Below, piece by piece: positions 26,218 through 36,219 of a stretch of DNA of 64,000 nt. The translations under genes were made by a program, and so were the position numbers. The DNA lies in the NCBI GenBank assembly GCA_964599275.1, contig CAZRFK010000003.1:5156-69155 (forward strand). The letters are read 5' to 3'. The notes beneath the pieces were generated by a model. The model saw only the letters and a list, made by a program, of their open reading frames with translations, was not told where the DNA came from and did no database searches. The stretch's first letter is position 1. Each line of letters opens with the position of its first letter. Origin of the DNA: PUMD01 sp964599275 (GTDB lineage Bacteria; Bacillota; Sulfobacillia; SLMV01).

Positions 26218-27706
26218 GGGGAAACATTTTCTCGACATCATTGCCCAAGATATTGAGATGCGCGTACAACAACTTTACCGGGCCGGAAATCCCGACCGTC
26301 TGGAGGCAGCAGCAAAACGAGCTTCGAAACCGCGAGGTTTCCTGCGCCGCTTAGAACACACGGCCAAACGCTACGGATTTGCCCTCATCACAGAGTTCAA
26401 ACGGGCTTCTCCATCCAGAGGTAAAATTGCCGACCACTTTCACGTCGGCCGGGTGGCGTTGGAGTACGAGGTGAATGGAGCAGCCTGTCTATCAATCCTC
26501 ACCGAAAAAGAGCATTTTGCCGGATCGGAAGAGGACCTGAAAACGGCGGCTTCCGCATCATCGCTTCCCATTTTGCGAAAGGATTTCATCCTGGATCCGC
26601 TGCAGATCACCGAGGCCAGAGCAATGGGAGCTGACGCAGTTCTCCTCATCGCAGGTATGCTAAGTGCAAACGAACTTGAAAACCTCCTGGAATCGGCCGC
26701 AACATGGGGTATGGATGCCATCGTGGAAGTACACAACGACGAGGAAATGGATGCAGCCCTCGATGCCGGCGCCCGGATTATCGGCATTAATAATCGCAAC
26801 CTGCAAACCCTTGAAACGGATCTAAAAACCACGTCTCGATTGGCGCCCCGGGCGGTGCAATCTGGTGCTTTTGTGGTGGGTGAAAGTGGTGTGCGGCAGA
26901 CCTCCGATCTCGTACAGTTCAGACGAGCAGGAGTGCGAGCGGCTTTAGTGGGAACTTCTTTGATGCAGAACGACCAACCCGGTACAGGGGTGTCTACCCT
27001 ATTGGCAGAATCCGAAAAACCGGGTTCCCAAGCTGATCCCAGAGGTTGGATCAAAGTCTGCGGCATAACTGATCCAGGGGCGATCAACGCTGCGCGCACC
27101 GCTGGTGCAGACGCCCTGGGCTTTATTTTCGCTCCCTCGCCGCGACGGATATCGTTTCAAAACGCTGGCGAACTGGCCCAAATTATTCCGCCTGGCATCG
27201 CCCGAGTGGGCGTCTTCGTAAATCCGAGTGAGGAAGAAATCCACCGCGCTCATCGAGCGGCCAAACTGGACTGGCTTCAGCTTCACGGAGACGAGACACC
27301 GGAGAAATGTCATAAACTGTCATCAGGAGAGCACATGATCATCAAGAGCCTGCAAGTAGAGGCCAGGAGCGACCTGGACAAAATCAAAAAATATGCCAGA
27401 GTAGCCGATGCCATCCTCCTGGACAGCCAGCATCCCAGTCTGCGAGGGGGCACCGGCAGGACGATGGACTGGAATCTGGCGAGTGAAGCATCCACCCTCG
27501 CTGCTGATGCCGGTACTCGTCTTATATTGGCCGGAGGATTGCAACCTGAAAACGTCCACCAGGCCATAACTGCCGTCAGACCCGGCGGAGTTGACGCCTC
27601 ATCTGGACTGGAAAGAAAACCGGGAGTCAAGGATGAACACAAAATAATGCAGTATGTCGAACAGGCCCGCAGCGCATTTCGAGGGGAGTCGAAACAATAT
27701 GACTGA
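26207..27706 (+). CDS. trpCF: Bifunctional indole-3-glycerol phosphate synthase / phosphoribosylanthranilate isomerase
   Basis: 499 residues from ATG 26207, with GAGGAGG at 26191-26197. Residues ~1-260 are TrpC: '[15 protein letters not shown]' with the catalytic Lys, '[13 protein letters not shown]', '[12 protein letters not shown]', 'DAVLLIAG', '[26 protein letters not shown]', 'VGESGV'. After a ~20-residue linker, ~275-499 are TrpF: '[27 protein letters not shown]', 'VGVFVN', '[10 protein letters not shown]' and '[10 protein letters not shown]'. The TrpC-TrpF order is that of enterobacterial and corynebacterial fusions. It is unusual in an operon controlled by a T-box. It performs the third and fourth steps after anthranilate synthase. 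trpB starts before its stop. Confidence 0.95.
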   Translation: MTGKGKHFLDIIAQDIEMRVQQLYRAGNPDRLEAAAKRASKPRGFLRRLEHTAKRYGFALITEFKRASPSRGKIADHFHVGRVALEYEVNGAACLSILTEKEHFAGSEEDLKTAASASSLPILRKDFILDPLQITEARAMGADAVLLIAGMLSANELENLLESAATWGMDAIVEVHNDEEMDAALDAGARIIGINNRNLQTLETDLKTTSRLAPRAVQSGAFVVGESGVRQTSDLVQFRRAGVRAALVGTSLMQNDQPGTGVSTLLAESEKPGSQADPRGWIKVCGITDPGAINAARTAGADALGFIFAPSPRRISFQNAGELAQIIPPGIARVGVFVNPSEEEIHRAHRAAKLDWLQLHGDETPEKCHKLSSGEHMIIKSLQVEARSDLDKIKKYARVADAILLDSQHPSLRGGTGRTMDWNLASEASTLAADAGTRLILAGGLQPENVHQAITAVRPGGVDASSGLERKPGVKDEHKIMQYVEQARSAFRGESKQYD

Positions 27707-28946
27707 GCGTAATATTGGAAAGCATGATATGCAGCCGGGGGACAATCCGGGACCGGACGGCCGTTTCGGTAAGTACGGCGGGCGCTTTGTGCCCGAGACC
27801 CTCATCCCAGCTCTGAACGAATTGGCGGAAATTTATCGGGAGCAGATAAAGGACCCTTCTTTCCAGGAGACTCTGCAGCACTACCTTTCTTCCTATGTGG
27901 GACGTCCAACTCCTCTGACGCGGGCCCCACAGCTGGAGCGAGAGTTGGGGGCGAAAATCTATTTCAAGCGGGAAGACCTCAACCACACCGGCGCTCACAA
28001 GATAAACAACACCCTGGGGCAAGTTCTGTTGGCGCGCCGTATGGGGCGCAAGCGTATCATTGCGGAGACCGGTGCTGGTCAGCACGGGGTGGCCACCGCC
28101 ACTGCTGCCGCACTCTTCGGAATGGATTGTGTGGTGTACATGGGCCAGGAGGATATCGAGCGCCAAGCTCTTAACGTGTTTCGCATGCAGCTGCTAGGCG
28201 CCGAAGTGGTGCCGGTAACAAGCGGGAGCCAAACCCTCAAGGATGCCATCAACGAGGCAATCCGTGACTGGGCTACCCATGTGGACGACAGCTACTACGT
28301 GATCGGATCTGTGGTAGGGCCGCACCCCTATCCGGTTATGGTCCGGGATTTCCAGAAAATTGTAGGCGAGGAGGCCCGCTCGCAGATTCAATCAGTAGAG
28401 GGGCGCAACCCCGATTTTGTCGTGGCCTGTGTAGGTGGGGGTAGCAATGCCATGGGGATATTTTATCCCTTCGTTCGCGACAACAATGTCCGTCTGGTGG
28501 GGGTGGAAGCAGGTGGTCAGGGACTTGATAACATGCGGCACTCGGCCTCCCTCACGGCCGGTGATCCCGGTGTGCTGCACGGAGCCATGACGTACTTGCT
28601 GCACGATGAAGACGGTCAGATTATCCCGGCCCACTCAGTATCTGCGGGACTGGACTATCCTGGTGTAGGCCCAGAACATGCGTTTTTGAAGGATGCAGGT
28701 CGCGTAGAGTACGTTACCGTAGACGATAAGCGCGCCCTCGAGGGATTTGCGTGGTTGGCAAAAGCCGAGGGCATCATTCCCGCCCTGGAGCCGGCGCACG
28801 CGGTCGCGCATTTGAAGAATCTGCCGTTGGACGAAATTGACGGTGAAGCAATTATTCTGGTCTGCTTATCGGGTCGTGGAGATAAAGACGTAGCCCAGGT
28901 GGCGCAGCTTACCACAGAGGAAGAGAACGATCATCATGAAATCTGA
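27699..28946 (+). CDS. trpB: Tryptophan synthase beta subunit
   Basis: 415 residues from ATG 27699, with GAGGGGAG upstream and an 8-base overlap with trpCF. It is the standard TrpB1: '[19 protein letters not shown]', '[17 protein letters not shown]', the PLP Lys in '[13 protein letters not shown]', '[21 protein letters not shown]', the glycine-rich PLP-phosphate loop '[10 protein letters not shown]' and 'LSGRGDKD' at the end. It condenses indole with serine. A ~10-residue N-terminal extension before 'GPDGRF' is not conserved. Confidence 0.97.
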   Translation: MTERNIGKHDMQPGDNPGPDGRFGKYGGRFVPETLIPALNELAEIYREQIKDPSFQETLQHYLSSYVGRPTPLTRAPQLERELGAKIYFKREDLNHTGAHKINNTLGQVLLARRMGRKRIIAETGAGQHGVATATAAALFGMDCVVYMGQEDIERQALNVFRMQLLGAEVVPVTSGSQTLKDAINEAIRDWATHVDDSYYVIGSVVGPHPYPVMVRDFQKIVGEEARSQIQSVEGRNPDFVVACVGGGSNAMGIFYPFVRDNNVRLVGVEAGGQGLDNMRHSASLTAGDPGVLHGAMTYLLHDEDGQIIPAHSVSAGLDYPGVGPEHAFLKDAGRVEYVTVDDKRALEGFAWLAKAEGIIPALEPAHAVAHLKNLPLDEIDGEAIILVCLSGRGDKDVAQVAQLTTEEENDHHEI

Positions 28947-28959
28947 AAGAGGAGAGACC

Positions 28960-29772
28960 ATGCAAAACCGACTGTTAACATGTCTCGAAAAACTGCAGAC
29001 CCGACAAGAGGGAGCACTGATAGGCTATCTTCCGGCGGGAGATCCTGATCTTAAAATCAGTGTCGATGCTATGGATGCAGTCATACAGGGAGGAGCAGAC
29101 ATTCTCGAAATCGGAATCCCCTTTTCCGATCCCCTGGCTGACGGCCCGGCCATTCAAGCTGCTGGTGTTCGCGCACTCCGGGCGGGTTTCAGGCTTGAGT
29201 GTGCTTTCGAGGCGGCACGAAATCTCCGCCAGCGGCACTCCACAGTGCCCATTCTTCTCATGACCTACGCAAATCCCGTGCTGCGCTGTGGACCTGATAT
29301 CTTTGCGACGAAAGCGCGACAGGCCGGTGTAGATGGGTTGCTCATCCCAGATGTACCCCTGGAGGAAACAGGGCCCTTCGAGTCAGCATGTCTCGAAAAA
29401 GATTTAATCCTGGTGTCTTTCGCCGCCCCCACTACAGGAAAGACCCGTTTACAGGCCATCGCAAGCGGTGCGCAGGGTTTCATCTACACCGTGGCTCTTA
29501 CAGGCGTAACTGGTTCAGGAGCCGGCCCACACGAGCATCTTCGGCGATGCGTCCAAACCCTGAAGAAGGCAGGGTCACCTGCAGTAATGGTGGGTTTCGG
29601 TATATCCACTCCTGAAGACGTGCATGACCTCGCTGGTACTGGTGATGGCGTCGTCGTCGGGACGGCCTTTGTACGGACATTGCAGCAGGGATTGAATGAG
29701 GATCCACAATCAGCAATCAAGAAGGTGCGAGGGTTGGCGCAAGATCTCAAAAACGCACTGCGGAACCGGTAG
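28960..29772 (+). CDS. trpA: Tryptophan synthase alpha subunit
   Basis: 270 residues from ATG 28960 (AGGAG 5 bases upstream); an in-frame ATG at 28936 overlaps trpB and would add 8 residues. The length and the N-terminal 'LLTCLEKLQTRQEGALIGYLPAGDP' (shown in part) fit the family, which begins about 15 residues before this strand. Catalytic Glu lies in 'DILEIGIPFSDPLADGP', Asp in 'GLLIPDVPLEE', followed by 'YTVALTGVTGSG', 'VGFGISTPEDV' and 'GVVVGTAFV'. It cleaves indole-3-glycerol phosphate and passes indole to TrpB. Last gene of the operon. Confidence 0.95.
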   Translation: MQNRLLTCLEKLQTRQEGALIGYLPAGDPDLKISVDAMDAVIQGGADILEIGIPFSDPLADGPAIQAAGVRALRAGFRLECAFEAARNLRQRHSTVPILLMTYANPVLRCGPDIFATKARQAGVDGLLIPDVPLEETGPFESACLEKDLILVSFAAPTTGKTRLQAIASGAQGFIYTVALTGVTGSGAGPHEHLRRCVQTLKKAGSPAVMVGFGISTPEDVHDLAGTGDGVVVGTAFVRTLQQGLNEDPQSAIKKVRGLAQDLKNALRNR

Positions 29773-30420
29773 AAGGGCTGCATCTCCGATTAATCACCGT
29801 GGCGACAAATAGTGTATCTTCCCTGGGGGGTAGTGGCCGTATCAAGTCCAATTACCGCGCTGAGCGATTTCTAATTCCTCAGATTGGCTGCTGGATTTCG
29901 CAAGAGAAGCTGCAGGGAACAGCAACGGATCGTGCAGGTGATGAAAACATTTTCAAATGGGCTGAGTTTAAGCCTCTTGAAACCTGTCTACTGCCCAGTT
30001 CTTCCATGCCCCTGCGGACACCCGCTCTGGTAGGGATCCGCCCCCACAAAGCGGGTGGATCCCTGGTTCGGGTATGGGGAATTCCAAGGTTTATACCACC
30101 GAGATAGCACTTGAAGAATGAGGGGGTTCATGCTCAGATCCGCCCTCAGTCCGTGAAACACAATCAAGCAATTAGCACAAAAGAGCAGGGGCCACTTGGG
30201 AGATGGGATTTTATGAAATTCGAACCTGAATAGCTGCTCTGCATACCTTGAAAAAGGAGGTGGTTTACATATTATCCTCGAGCACAACAGTGATGAAGAT
30301 ACAAAGAGTGGTTCGCAGGCTGCTTTCAGCGACAGCAACAGTTATGCCCTGCGGCATCTGCGTAGGCCTAAAAAGAAGCATAGGAGATTATCTGAACGGG
30401 ATATAAAAGGAGCAAACCCG
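29773..30420. other. Intergenic region after trpA
   Basis: 648 bases. Contains a hairpin (listed) and a good AAAAAGGAGG at 30251-30260 that is not at normal distance from a canonical start. Downstream of it one frame (ATG 30293 to 30406, 37 codons) and another frame running into the CAP gene are both open; no gene can be called with confidence. Confidence 0.4.
30033..30063 (+). terminator. Hairpin downstream of the trp operon
   Basis: GGGATCC (30033-30039) pairs with GGATCCC (30057-30063), extended inwards by a G-T and three C-G pairs. No T-run follows, so termination here is uncertain. Confidence 0.35.
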
Positions 30421-30858
30421 GTGAAGGGAAGCAGCATTTTCGCCTCCGAATACCCTCAATCCCGGCTCATAAAACAGGATGAGCACAGATTGCTGCATCT
30501 GGCCAATCAGAGCCGCCGCGAGACCGGCCTGAAACCACTTGCTCTCCACACTGGCATCTCACACCTGGCGCGGGTCAAGGCCTACGACATCATAACCGAA
30601 AACTACTTCAACCACGAATCACCAACATACGGAAGCATATATGATATGCTGCGAAAGGCAGATATACCATTCGTGCGCGCTGGTGAAAATCTGGCCAAGG
30701 GCAGTCACTGCGATGTTATCCACTGCCGCCTTATGAACAGCAGCGGACACAGGCGAAATATTCTGCGTCCGCATTTCAGTACTGCCGGCATGGCAGCTCT
30801 CAGCAAAAAACCGTCGGGATTGGTCGTTGTACAGGTGTTTGTTGGACACCATAATTAG
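30421..30858 (+). CDS. CAP-domain (SCP/PR-1, YkwD-like) protein
   Basis: 145 residues from GTG 30421 with AAAAGGAG 8 bases upstream. Almost the whole protein is a CAP domain: 'LLHLANQSRRETGLKPL', 'LARVKAYDIITENYFNHESPTYGSIYDML' (the HxxS region), 'AGENLAKG', 'LMNSSGHRRNIL' and 'STAGMAAL'. In Bacillota such proteins are normally secreted and spore- or wall-associated. No signal peptide is present here. The same frame is open for ~55 codons upstream without a canonical start, so the true N-terminus may be further up or the protein may act inside the cell or spore. Confidence 0.82.
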   Translation: MKGSSIFASEYPQSRLIKQDEHRLLHLANQSRRETGLKPLALHTGISHLARVKAYDIITENYFNHESPTYGSIYDMLRKADIPFVRAGENLAKGSHCDVIHCRLMNSSGHRRNILRPHFSTAGMAALSKKPSGLVVVQVFVGHHN

Positions 30859-30939
30859 CTTTCAGGCCCGAGAGGGATGAGCAAAAAAACGCCGCCTGCT
30901 GCGCCATCATCTCCTCAATGATTGGTCCTCTCTGACACC

Positions 30940-33540
30940 TCAGCGTTTGATCCATACGCTTTCTACACGACCGCCTTCTTCAAACACAGAATAGTCTACC
31001 TCTGCGGAAAATCCATTTTCGGCGATGGCTCTGACCGGCAGGTAAGTGCGTCCATCCACAATAACCGGGGATACATCGAGTTCATGAATCTTTTCTTCAT
31101 CAGAATCTTTGTCCAATACCGTCATCCGGGCCTGACCGATCTCCAGGGAGATCATTACATCCTCATTCTCCAAGGTTACTTCTTCAGTCAATCCGGTTTC
31201 GGGATCGGCTTTCCATCCAGATGTAGCGTAGAACGCTTCACCCAGATATCTCACCGGCACCAGCGTACGACCATTATCGATAAAGGGGACTGCGTCCACG
31301 GTCTGCTTTCTGCCCCGAATCTCAAATTCCTCGGAACCGATCCACATCTTTATCTCGGCAGGCCGCCCCTGCTCATCCCCAGCATCAAGTCCCCTGACCA
31401 TTTCGATGTGATCGATATAAATTGTGCTCTCACCTGCGTCAGCGTCAGAAAGGCGCTCTTCCCTGCACACCAGATACACACTGCTTAAAGTTAGAGGCTG
31501 CGACCAATCGGGATCAAACTCAGCCTGCACCCGCTTCCACCCCTCCCAGGAAACCGAATCCGCCAGATCGACATAATGTCTACGGCCGTCAGCGTCATAC
31601 ACTTCAGCCCGCAGCCAGTGTCCTTTGCCGTCTCCATACACAAATGCTGACATTCCCAGAACGCCGGTTCCCATCGATATCTGTCCTGAGCCCAGCTGAG
31701 CGTAGGCGGCTGTGGACTCACAGAGCTCACCGCTGAAATCATATTCCAACTTCCCTGACCGGGCTCCAAGATACACATATCCTGGGTTATCCTGCATGGT
31801 GAAACTTCCCGGCAGGCCCTCGGGATGACTCCGGAAGCTGGTGGTTTGCCAGTCCTGGAAGGTAAAGAATGGTTCACGTTTTCCCCCTACGTAAACAGGC
31901 ACACTCTCCTTCCGGCCGTCAACATCTGCAGTCAGCGTACCAAAGCCTTCCTCATCAGCATAGAAAACACCATCTTCAATCCGGCCAATGTCGCTTTCCC
32001 ATTTCACCGTGGGTACTTTGGCCGTAAGCGACTGCCCCGGGGACATCTGCAGCTGAACAGATAATGAGGTTCGCTGACCGGGTAAAAGCTGTATCTGCTC
32101 GGGGGTAACTGACATGTTAGCTATATCCTCGCTGCCAAAGATTTTCACCTTTTTCCGCTGTAAAACTCCCTCGTGGGAAACCGTTAGATGAACCTCCCCC
32201 GGTTTTTTCGCACGCAGTGTACCACCGCTGACTGACGCCAGTTCTGAATTTGAAACTTGCCAAGTCACTGCGCCAGGATCAATGGACAGGGGGTGATAGT
32301 GCCCATCATACCCAGCAACTGAATACTGTGCTTCGGAGCCGAACAAAACTCCGTCTGGTCCACCGAGGACAAGTTCTGCCGCATCTTTTCTGGGGGCGCG
32401 GTTAAAGATCCCCACCGCGCTGGGCAGGGTTCTCTCCAGCCCATAACGGGGAGTATTAATGAGGCCGAGGTCAAATTCACCCAACCTACGAGCCACCATG
32501 GTCGCGGAACCCCCACCATCGAGGTTCAGAGCCCGGTCCGCCCCGATCTGATTCAGAAAGAGCGAAAGTTCCTCCATGGTAACTCCGCCAACAGCAGAGT
32601 TTCCATCTACTGTTACAAAATAAACGGTTTTTGTATCTTCATCTATTCCCGCTGCGGTACGCGAAGTCCTCAGGCTACCGGGAGCGTTCAGCCTGGACGG
32701 ATCCACCGGTTCTCCATCCTCAACCAGCAGAGCCTGACCGCCAACGGCAGTCATCAGATCCAGGTCCGGTTCCACATCGAAGGTGAAATTCACCCTGCTT
32801 CCGCGTCGTATGTGCCGCTGTAAAAACTCGCCCCCCAGTCCCTCAGCCACCATGACATAACCATCAGCGGGAATCGGTATTGATTCTGCAGTGTTCCCGA
32901 CGCGGACAGCGTTTCCGTTGATCACTGTAACCTGCATCACAGATTGGTCGAAAAAAACTGACGATACTTCCTCTCCCCACCGGCGGTCGTAGACAAATAT
33001 ATCCTGCTCATTCCGATAGGTCTGATTGTATCCGCTTAGTGGATAACGACGGCCGGAAATAATGACTTCACCCTCGAACTGCCAGTTCAAAATGTGTGCA
33101 ATCCGGTCTTCATCAACGCCGAATCCTAACCAGGAGCTGTCAGAGGAGGGGGAAGATAGGATTTCCCCATCTTCTACGTGCAGCCCAAACGGAGCAGCAG
33201 GGCGATTCAGATGGAAAAAGTCCGCATTAACTGCAGCCACAGCATCGTGTCTTCGGGCCATTGTCCTGACCGTTTCTTTATTATTAAATCCCTCTTCTGG
33301 ATGCATGGCTCCGATTTCCACGTGAGGATTGTTCAGATCTACCTCCAGCTTGTGGGCTGCCACGGTTCCACCCGCAACATCAAGATCGTAGCGGTAGAGA
33401 TTTGTTCCCTCTCCCACGATCTCATGCTCTATCATCCGGAAGTCAATCTTCGGTGGGGAGGAATCCTCTGCAAGAGCAGCTGAACTCAGAGTTAAGACAA
33501 CCATTAAAGCAGCGAGAAACAGTCTGAATATATACCTCAT
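30940..33540 (-). CDS. Secreted phosphodiester glycosidase (NAGPA-like) with C-terminal copper-amine-oxidase-N domain
   Basis: 866 residues from ATG 33540. Signal peptide of ~24 residues ending 'SSAALA'. Residues ~45-390 form the phosphodiester glycosidase (NAGPA, PF09992) domain: 'DAVAAVNADFFHLN', 'GVTMEELSLFLNQIGADRALNLDGGGSATMV'. A Big-2-like beta domain follows ('GTLRAKKPGEVHLTVSHEGV', ~430-470), then a carbohydrate-binding-like part. The last ~120 residues are a copper-amine-oxidase N-terminal-like domain ('FIDNGRTLVPVRYLGEAF', 'VIVDGRTYLPVRAIAENGF'), common in secreted proteins of Clostridia as a wall-binding or scaffold module. It probably trims phosphodiester-linked sugars outside the cell. 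Confidence 0.85.
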   Translation of the reverse strand: MRYIFRLFLAALMVVLTLSSAALAEDSSPPKIDFRMIEHEIVGEGTNLYRYDLDVAGGTVAAHKLEVDLNNPHVEIGAMHPEEGFNNKETVRTMARRHDAVAAVNADFFHLNRPAAPFGLHVEDGEILSSPSSDSSWLGFGVDEDRIAHILNWQFEGEVIISGRRYPLSGYNQTYRNEQDIFVYDRRWGEEVSSVFFDQSVMQVTVINGNAVRVGNTAESIPIPADGYVMVAEGLGGEFLQRHIRRGSRVNFTFDVEPDLDLMTAVGGQALLVEDGEPVDPSRLNAPGSLRTSRTAAGIDEDTKTVYFVTVDGNSAVGGVTMEELSLFLNQIGADRALNLDGGGSATMVARRLGEFDLGLINTPRYGLERTLPSAVGIFNRAPRKDAAELVLGGPDGVLFGSEAQYSVAGYDGHYHPLSIDPGAVTWQVSNSELASVSGGTLRAKKPGEVHLTVSHEGVLQRKKVKIFGSEDIANMSVTPEQIQLLPGQRTSLSVQLQMSPGQSLTAKVPTVKWESDIGRIEDGVFYADEEGFGTLTADVDGRKESVPVYVGGKREPFFTFQDWQTTSFRSHPEGLPGSFTMQDNPGYVYLGARSGKLEYDFSGELCESTAAYAQLGSGQISMGTGVLGMSAFVYGDGKGHWLRAEVYDADGRRHYVDLADSVSWEGWKRVQAEFDPDWSQPLTLSSVYLVCREERLSDADAGESTIYIDHIEMVRGLDAGDEQGRPAEIKMWIGSEEFEIRGRKQTVDAVPFIDNGRTLVPVRYLGEAFYATSGWKADPETGLTEEVTLENEDVMISLEIGQARMTVLDKDSDEEKIHELDVSPVIVDGRTYLPVRAIAENGFSAEVDYSVFEEGGRVESVWIKR

Positions 33541-33820
33541 TGAATTACCTCTTTTCGTGGTGTATTAGGCCAGCAGAGCATCCTGTAAAGTGCATTGAGA
33601 GATGCTGGGCTGCTGATGGCACTCAAAAGTTGAATATTGGAGGCAGCAAGCAAGACGACAGGTGTCAAAAAGAAACTACCCTTTACTGCTTAATCGTAGC
33701 ATTTTGCAGGCGTGAAAAACAGCGTTGATTGATTTCATTTAAGTTACGTTTCTGGATTAAGGACAAGCATCCAAAAACCGGTATAACGGTGCTGGAGGTT
33801 ACAACCTGTAAAACATTACG

Positions 33821-35440
33821 TTACTGGTCTTCTGCCTTTAAACTTTTTGCTGTATACAGAGCAAAGCCGGTGAAAAACATCATGCCGACCAGACTGATCC
33901 ATCCCACCCAGTCTCCCAGCATCATATTCACCGTTTCACCCTCAAACAGTGCCACTGAACCGACAACAACTACAGCTTCAGGTTCTGTGGAAACATGTTT
34001 CTGCACGATGTTCCCGTATGGATCTATTACGGCTGAATCATAAGCCGTATCTGCCTTGACCATGGCTGCCCGGTTTTCCACTGCTCTGAATACCACGTGT
34101 GAATAGTGTTTGTGCGCTACAGCCGACCAATCCCAGGAGGGAACACCAATGATCTGCGCACCATTTCTGGCAACCTTACGGGCGGTGTCAGTGAAATCAA
34201 GATCGTAGCATATGATCGTACCCACACCCCCGATTGAAGTATCGTGGACTGGATAGGTTCCCCTGGTGATACTGGTTTCTCCGGCAAACACCACCGGGTG
34301 ATCCTTTCCAAACACCCCGAGAAACTCGCCCTCCGGCGACAAGACGGTGGCCTCGTTGCGTAATCCTTTCTCAGTCTGTACTCCATAACCAAGGGTGAGA
34401 TAAGCCCCGGTCTCAGCACTGAGCTGTTGAAAAAAGCTGGTTTCCTTCTCCTGCGGATCAAAGGGCAGAAAGGCCTCGGGCCAGACGATGAATCTGGCAC
34501 CCTGCTCGGCAGCCTCGATGGTCTGCTGCTTTATCATTGCCAATCCTCTTTCTATGCCTTCAGCGTCGGTTTCAGGTGAAATGTAGGCAGCCGGCTGCAC
34601 CGCTGCTGTCGTCAGTTCGGGCTCGGGAGAGCGATACATTGCTGCGCTCATGACAGTCCACAAAATCAGGAGAACACAGACGGCTCCGAACCAGCGTAAC
34701 GCCTGCTTCCGACAGATGAGATAATCATCACATTCAAAAATCCACCGTTTATCAATCTCAGCAATTATAAATTTGGCACAGGCAAAATTGAAGAGCATGA
34801 TGATGAGACTCATACCATAAATTCCAAATACGCTCACCGGTTGGATCAACCAGGGCTGTTCATAAAGGGTGTAAGCAGCAAAACCCCAGGTTCCAATAAC
34901 TGGAATGAAACCACGGATCATTTCAACACCCACCCACATAAAGGCTCCATGTAAAACCATCCAACGATATCCGGTGCGGGCGTGAAACCTTCGCTCCCGC
35001 CAACTTGTCAAAGCCGCAGTGATACCGATAAAAACCGGCAGCCACTGCATGAACCAGTACCCGGAAAACATCCCTGCGAAATAACCCCAGAAAAACCCTC
35101 CCACACCTATCCCCATGGCCACACCAGACAGCCGTGTGGGCATTATCCGGTGAACCGCCACCATCACTGGAACCACCCAGAAAAACGCCAGCTGCCACAC
35201 ATCATAAGGTGGGAAGGCCAGGGTGAACATGAAAGCACCAGATGCAGCAAGAACTATTCCCATAAACACCCTCCACACAAAAGGGATGTCTACTTCTTGC
35301 GGATCCTCGTTCACATTCTGGTCTACCGGCACAACTTTCCCCTCCCCTGCTCTGTCTACAGCACGCTCTACAAACCTCACCGGAGTGCTGTTGATGCGTA
35401 TAATGTGTTTGCCCAGTCCCGGATCTCGAGCATCCTTCAA
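33821..35440 (-). CDS. Apolipoprotein N-acyltransferase-like membrane enzyme (Lnt family)
   Basis: 539 residues from TTG 35440 (weak ribosome-binding site; the start may be downstream). About 50 polar residues precede a set of N-terminal spans ('FTLAFPPYDVWQLAFFWVVP' resembles Lnt span 1), then an extracytoplasmic carbon-nitrogen hydrolase domain and one C-terminal span. The Lnt triad is complete: Glu322 in 'IVWPEAFLPF', Lys379 in 'VFGKDHPV' and Cys411 in 'TIICYDLDF'. Lnt N-acylates the lipoprotein cysteine, chiefly in diderm bacteria. Its presence beside lipoproteins with good lipoboxes in this T-box-bearing organism is noteworthy. A related nitrilase-type membrane hydrolase remains possible. 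Confidence 0.8.
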   Translation of the reverse strand: MKDARDPGLGKHIIRINSTPVRFVERAVDRAGEGKVVPVDQNVNEDPQEVDIPFVWRVFMGIVLAASGAFMFTLAFPPYDVWQLAFFWVVPVMVAVHRIMPTRLSGVAMGIGVGGFFWGYFAGMFSGYWFMQWLPVFIGITAALTSWRERRFHARTGYRWMVLHGAFMWVGVEMIRGFIPVIGTWGFAAYTLYEQPWLIQPVSVFGIYGMSLIIMLFNFACAKFIIAEIDKRWIFECDDYLICRKQALRWFGAVCVLLILWTVMSAAMYRSPEPELTTAAVQPAAYISPETDAEGIERGLAMIKQQTIEAAEQGARFIVWPEAFLPFDPQEKETSFFQQLSAETGAYLTLGYGVQTEKGLRNEATVLSPEGEFLGVFGKDHPVVFAGETSITRGTYPVHDTSIGGVGTIICYDLDFTDTARKVARNGAQIIGVPSWDWSAVAHKHYSHVVFRAVENRAAMVKADTAYDSAVIDPYGNIVQKHVSTEPEAVVVVGSVALFEGETVNMMLGDWVGWISLVGMMFFTGFALYTAKSLKAEDQ

Positions 35441-36219
35441 TTATGATTTCTCTGCCTGATGTTTTTTTCCTTTCCGGGTAAACATCTGACTACTTTATAC
35501 CTTGAGGGGTTGTTTTTCATTCCCGCGAGGATGTAGGAATGCATGCGGCAATCTGACTGCCAGCCACATTTGGTCTAACTTGCAGTTTCATCGCCGGGTG
35601 AGGCGGTGCTGCGCCGTCGGTTCCGGACAACACGGAATTTTATTGTGCTTTGCAGCACCCGGGAGTATCCTCCTCACCTCCTGGGAACGAGGGCTTATCC
35701 CTGCTCTCGCGCAGTAGATCCTGGCAGAAGCTCCTGTGGTCATGGACTTTACATTGTCTCTTTACAGACGACCGAGCAATTTCGACAGTCTAGTAGGATT
35801 ATCTTCTCAGACTGATTCAATTCTTACAGTATCACGCAATTTCCCTTGCGAAGTTTTGATCCGTATACTACACTATATCAGACGAAGGTCGCCTGAGTTC
35901 TCATGCTCTTCCTCTATCCCCCTATTCCTCCTGGCCGAGGGTTAGTACCGAGGTAACATATATACGCTCCGGCGGCCTTTTCGGTTTTTTTATTTTTTTA
36001 CATCAAAATCTCACCCAACAACGTCCTCACTCAGTAATACAAAAAACCCTTTACCCACACCTGCTACTCCCAATTATACCGCCTTGTTGTTGTGCTGATA
36101 ATACTCTGGGCTTGTTTTTCTGTAACCTCCAACCATGGATCTGCCTCTTATAATATCCTCACAGAGAGTTCTCTCATAACATATTACCGCATAGCAACGT
36201 CGCAAAAGGGGAGGATTGC
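35441..36219. other. Long intergenic region, nothing recognised
   Basis: 779 bases, AT-rich from about 35950, with no ribosome-binding-site-linked frame and no tRNA-like fold seen. T-rich tracts at 35980-35998 follow a GC-rich stretch (CTCCGGCGGCC) but no clean stem was found. GGGGAGG at the right end serves the HTH gene. Confidence 0.4.
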
